6,920 nucleotides of DNA from Edwardsiella tarda ATCC 15947 = NBRC 105688 (GTDB taxonomy: Bacteria > Pseudomonadota > Gammaproteobacteria > Enterobacterales > Enterobacteriaceae), in contig NZ_CP084507.1 of NCBI RefSeq assembly GCF_003113495.2, positions 1-6,920 of the forward strand, written 5' to 3'. Every line of letters begins with the position of its first letter. The stretch's first letter is position 1. The position numbers and the translations under genes were made by a program. Below, one piece after another: positions 5,627-6,920 of the stretch. The notes under the pieces are model-generated. The model was not told where the DNA came from and made no database searches. It was given only the letters and a program-made list of their open reading frames with translations.

Positions 5627-5926
5627 TCAGCGAAGCGGAAGGGGGTTCTGCCGCTGACCGACGACGGCGAGCACGCGGACCGTCCGCGCTGGGTCATCCA
5701 CCTCATACAGCAGGTGCTGACCCATCAGGCTGATACGGCGCACGTCGTCGCCGTAACGGGCGTCCACCTCATAGAGCCGGGGAAACTCCGCCAGCCTGTC
5801 GGTGGCGGCGATAAGGCGCGCCGTGACGTGCTGCGCGTCCCACAGGCCGGAGTGCTCCGCGATGTACTCAAAGAGTGCGGTGATATCTTCGGCGGCACCG
5901 GACTTCCATTCGACGTTATACGGCAT
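5627..5926 (-). CDS. RelE/ParE-family toxin
   Basis: This 99-residue protein has the RelE/ParE fold pattern. A short beta strand (YNVEWKSGAAEDI) leads into two helices (ALFEYIAEHSG, AQHVTARLIAATDRLAEFP), then strands ending in RRISLMGQHLLYEVDDPARTVRVLAVVGQRQNP. This end matches the family pattern of a basic strand followed by a tyrosine and V/I-rich strand. The sequence does not show whether it cleaves mRNA (RelE-like) or poisons gyrase (ParE-like). The start MPYNVEW at 5926 overlaps the antitoxin by 11 bases. Longer in-frame starts upstream would lie inside the antitoxin and lack family resemblance. The gene converges on mobA, 9 bases away, with no terminator visible between. Confidence 0.85.
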   Translation of the reverse strand: MPYNVEWKSGAAEDITALFEYIAEHSGLWDAQHVTARLIAATDRLAEFPRLYEVDARYGDDVRRISLMGQHLLYEVDDPARTVRVLAVVGQRQNPLPLR

Positions 5927-6176
5927 CGCGCAGCGCCTGAGAGCGGGCATCAAGCTGCTGGCGTAGCTGTGCCGTGCTGATCCCCGGCCGCGCGTCCGCG
6001 CGGGCGGCGGCGACCTTTCGACGTATCTGCTCATCGTATTCGGCCTGCGCCAGTTCTTCATCCGCGAGGCGCTGTAACAGCGCGGCCTTATCCGCCCCGG
6101 CGGGCAGGATGCGGGGGAGGCTTTCCGCCAGTTCGCGGAGGAAGTGGGCGTTTTCGTAGTGGGTGGTGTTGCTCAT
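5916..6176 (-). CDS. Antitoxin partner of the RelE/ParE toxin
   Basis: This 86-residue protein precedes the toxin and overlaps it by 11 bases, the standard antitoxin-toxin order. It is helical and rich in Ala, Glu and Arg (LLQRLADEELAQAEYDEQIRRKVAAARADARPGIS, read in segments), and its C-terminal half should wrap the toxin. The motif near RPGISTAQLRQQLDAR is common in antitoxins of this class. The start MSNTTHYENAH at 6176 is chosen because GGAG lies 8 bases before it. An in-frame ATG at 6233 would add 19 residues and overlaps the rop stop in an ATGA junction, so a longer form is possible. I could not see a clear DNA-binding domain. Confidence 0.8.
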   Translation of the reverse strand: MSNTTHYENAHFLRELAESLPRILPAGADKAALLQRLADEELAQAEYDEQIRRKVAAARADARPGISTAQLRQQLDARSQALRDAV

Positions 6177-6229
6177 CGGGGGTACTCCGGTTACGGGGGT
6201 CTTGTACGGGATTGTAGCAGGTGCGAGCG

Positions 6230-6421
6230 TCATGCGTCCCCGCTGTTCTGCTCCAGCCGTTCTGTCAGCGTCTGATACAGGGTTTCGGCGAGGTCGTGGA
6301 GCCGTTCGCAGGTGGCGGCCTCGTCGTCGAGGTTGAGCAGGTCGAGTTTTTCGAGCAGCAGCAGGGACTGAGCGCGGATGAACTTTGCCATATTGAGGGC
6401 GGAGGATTCCTGTCGGGTCAT
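6230..6421 (-). CDS. rop: Rop/Rom, RNA I-RNA II pairing protein
   Basis: This encodes 63 residues, exactly the length of ColE1 Rop. The sequence starts MTRQESSALNMAKFIRAQSL and continues LLLEKLDLLN and CERLHDLAETLYQ. It aligns through its length with ColE1 Rop (MTKQEKTALNMARFIRSQTL as recalled). Rop is a homodimeric four-helix bundle that binds the RNA I-RNA II kissing complex and speeds inhibition, lowering copy number. The RNA-binding face residues Asn10, Phe14 and Gln18 of ColE1 Rop are kept. ATG 6421 is preferred over an in-frame ATG at 6448 by this match. As in pBR322 it lies on the strand opposite to RNA II, and its stop overlaps an ATG in frame with the antitoxin. Confidence 0.92.
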   Translation of the reverse strand: MTRQESSALNMAKFIRAQSLLLLEKLDLLNLDDEAATCERLHDLAETLYQTLTERLEQNSGDA

Positions 6422-6457
6422 GGTGATTTTTCCGGGACGGGTGATCAAAACGGGGTG

Positions 6458-6531
6458 AAACCCGGCGTCATGCGTTTTCGTGCATGACTATGCAGGATGC
6501 CAGAAATTATTCTGGCGGTTAAGCCGGGTTT
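6458..6531. repeat. Inverted repeats in the cer accessory region
   Basis: Outer arms AAACCCGGC (6458-6466) and GCCGGGTTT (6523-6531) are perfect complements 56 bases apart. Inside lies a second perfect repeat, GCCAGAA (6499-6505) with TTCTGGC (6510-6516), around a 4-base centre. They sit between rop and the recombination core. They could be protein sites or RNA structure in the rop leader. Confidence 0.6.
6481..6494. promoter_or_regulatory. Candidate ArgR box of the cer-like site
   Basis: TGCAT-GACT-ATGCA is a perfect 5-bp dyad with a 4-base spacer, the geometry of an ARG box (consensus halves TGAAT and ATTCA). It lies about 100 bases before the XerC arm, as the ARG box does in ColE1 cer. 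ArgR and PepA would wrap this DNA so that only directly repeated sites recombine. Confidence 0.55.
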
Positions 6532-6595
6532 TCGGCGGCACTTATGCCTGTTTTCGGTGCTCAGGACGCAAAAACGCCCTGAGCGCGTCTGAGGC

Positions 6596-6623
6596 GGTGC
6601 GTCGAGCAGACGTTATGGTAAAT
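6596..6623. other. cer-like XerC/XerD dimer-resolution core
   Basis: The XerC arm is GGTGCGTCGAG (6596-6606), the central region is CAGACG (6607-6612) and the XerD arm is TTATGGTAAAT (6613-6623). The XerD arm is identical to ColE1 cer and the first seven bases of the XerC arm match too. The centre is 6 bp, as in psi and dif, not 8 bp as in cer. The host XerCD recombinase would use it to turn plasmid dimers into monomers and prevent multimer-driven loss. Confidence 0.85.
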
Positions 6624-6693
6624 AGAGATGATCGAATACTGAGTTAATGGATAGCAAGCTAGTGATAATGGTTGCTACGATAGATCACAGACG
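6624..6693. other. Spacer between resolution site and terminator
   Basis: In ColE1 this flank of cer is transcribed as the short Rcd RNA, which delays division of dimer-containing cells. I see no clear counterpart here and no gene. Confidence 0.4.
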
Positions 6694-6721
6694 AGAAAAG
6701 CCCGCACCTGCGGGCTTTTCT
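6694..6721. terminator. Bidirectional terminator
   Basis: A perfect 12-bp stem pairs AGAAAAGCCCGC (6694-6705) with GCGGGCTTTTCT (6710-6721) around the loop ACCT. It has T runs on both strands. It ends the lipoprotein gene, whose stop is three bases away, and would also stop transcription coming the other way through the resolution site. Confidence 0.9.
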
Positions 6722-6724
6722 ATA

Positions 6725-6920
6725 TCACTTCCTACCCTCATAACCATCAAAGTAAACCTTTAAAATCGTATCGGTAAACATTTTGGCTTTTTTCGGTGAG
6801 ATGGGGTCATTATCCGCATACTCTCTGCCAGCGAACAGGGTTGTTCTCTTTAATGAGTTTAGAAACTCTTCGCTTTGAAACTGCTTAACACGTTGTTTGG
6901 CTTCTTCTGGTGATATACCA
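6725..6920 (-). CDS. Exc2-like lipoprotein, C-terminal part (gene crosses the window ends)
   Basis: These are the last 64 codons and stop of the lipoprotein that begins at 227. The frame enters from base 6920 as part of an Ala codon completed by the two bases left at position 1. The sequence then reads GISPEEAKQRVKQFQ, SEEFLNSLKRTTLFAGREY, and ends ILKVYFDGYEGRK. The blocks FLNSL, FAGREY, PISPKKAK and DGYEG are those I recall from Exc2-type lipoproteins. The part is soluble, charged and helical, with no membrane segment, consistent with a domain tethered by the lipid on Cys22. The stop TGA at 6727..6725 is followed at once by the strong terminator. The entry-exclusion role is inferred from relatives. 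Confidence 0.82.
   Translation of the reverse strand, partial: GISPEEAKQRVKQFQSEEFLNSLKRTTLFAGREYADNDPISPKKAKMFTDTILKVYFDGYEGRK

Noticed and set aside
5714..5980. Plus-strand frame opposite the toxin
   Set aside because: It is the complement of a recognised RelE/ParE gene and has no start signal or family features.
5927..6061. Longer toxin starting at 6061
   Set aside because: The added residues are Arg/Ser/Pro-rich, lie within the antitoxin in another frame, and the toxin family pattern begins at MPYNVEW.
6221..6487. Plus-strand frame of 88 codons opposite rop
   Set aside because: rop on the minus strand matches ColE1 Rop through its whole length, so this frame is a shadow.
6596..6693. 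Rcd-like RNA at the resolution site
   Set aside because: ColE1 cer encodes Rcd here, but I see no convincing promoter or matching hairpin, so I do not call it.
1..6920. CRISPR array, tRNA, rRNA, insertion sequence or resistance gene
   Set aside because: I saw no spaced direct repeats, tRNA cloverleaf, rRNA blocks, transposase or resistance determinant on reading both strands.

Overview
The window reads as one complete small ColE1-family (ColRNAI) plasmid from an enterobacterium, cut open inside a lipoprotein gene. The minus-strand reading frame that runs off the left end (227..1) continues in frame from the right end (6920..6725). Joining them gives a coherent 140-residue lipoprotein, so the molecule is most likely a 6920-bp circle. 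The contents are a colicin E2-like DNase bacteriocin operon, an RNA I/RNA II origin, bom/oriT with mobCABD, a RelE/ParE-type toxin-antitoxin pair, rop, and a cer-like dimer-resolution site. All are typical of E. coli, Klebsiella, Enterobacter and Citrobacter plasmids. I cannot fix the genus. The divergent targeting part of the bacteriocin would suit a klebicin-like protein made by Klebsiella or a relative. No antibiotic-resistance gene is present.

Layout. 1..227 (-): start of an Exc2-like lipoprotein. 228..525: intergenic region with the SOS-controlled bacteriocin promoter and a 34-bp double LexA operator. 526..2790 (+): bacteriocin, immunity protein and lysis lipoprotein, ended by a terminator that overlaps the RNA II promoter. 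2810..3378: replication origin, with RNA II (+), RNA I (-) and the RNA-to-DNA switch near 3376. 3380..3750: pyrimidine-rich ori-distal segment, then bom/oriT with the nick between 3602 and 3603. 3751..5617 (+): mobC and mobA, with mobB and mobD nested in mobA in another frame. 5627..6421 (-): rop, antitoxin and toxin, reading toward mob. 6458..6623: cer-like XerC/XerD site with a candidate ArgR box. 6694..6721: strong two-way terminator. 6725..6920 (-): end of the lipoprotein gene.

How the parts fit. On DNA damage LexA leaves the operator, and the bacteriocin, its immunity protein and the lysis lipoprotein are made together. The immunity protein shields the producer's DNA, and the lysis protein releases the complex. 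RNA II primes replication, RNA I represses it, and Rop stabilises the RNA I-RNA II pairing. The cer-like site keeps the multicopy plasmid monomeric, and the toxin-antitoxin pair penalises loss. The relaxase set allows mobilisation by a helper conjugative plasmid. The lipoprotein probably acts at the cell surface, perhaps in entry exclusion.

The most notable points are a bacteriocin whose E2-like killing domain is joined to unusual translocation and receptor regions, a possible rop-antitoxin-toxin operon with a 4-nt stop/start overlap, a terminator fused to the replication primer promoter, and compensatory changes in the RNA II structure. I found no clear evidence of a wholly new system. The novelty lies in how known modules are combined.
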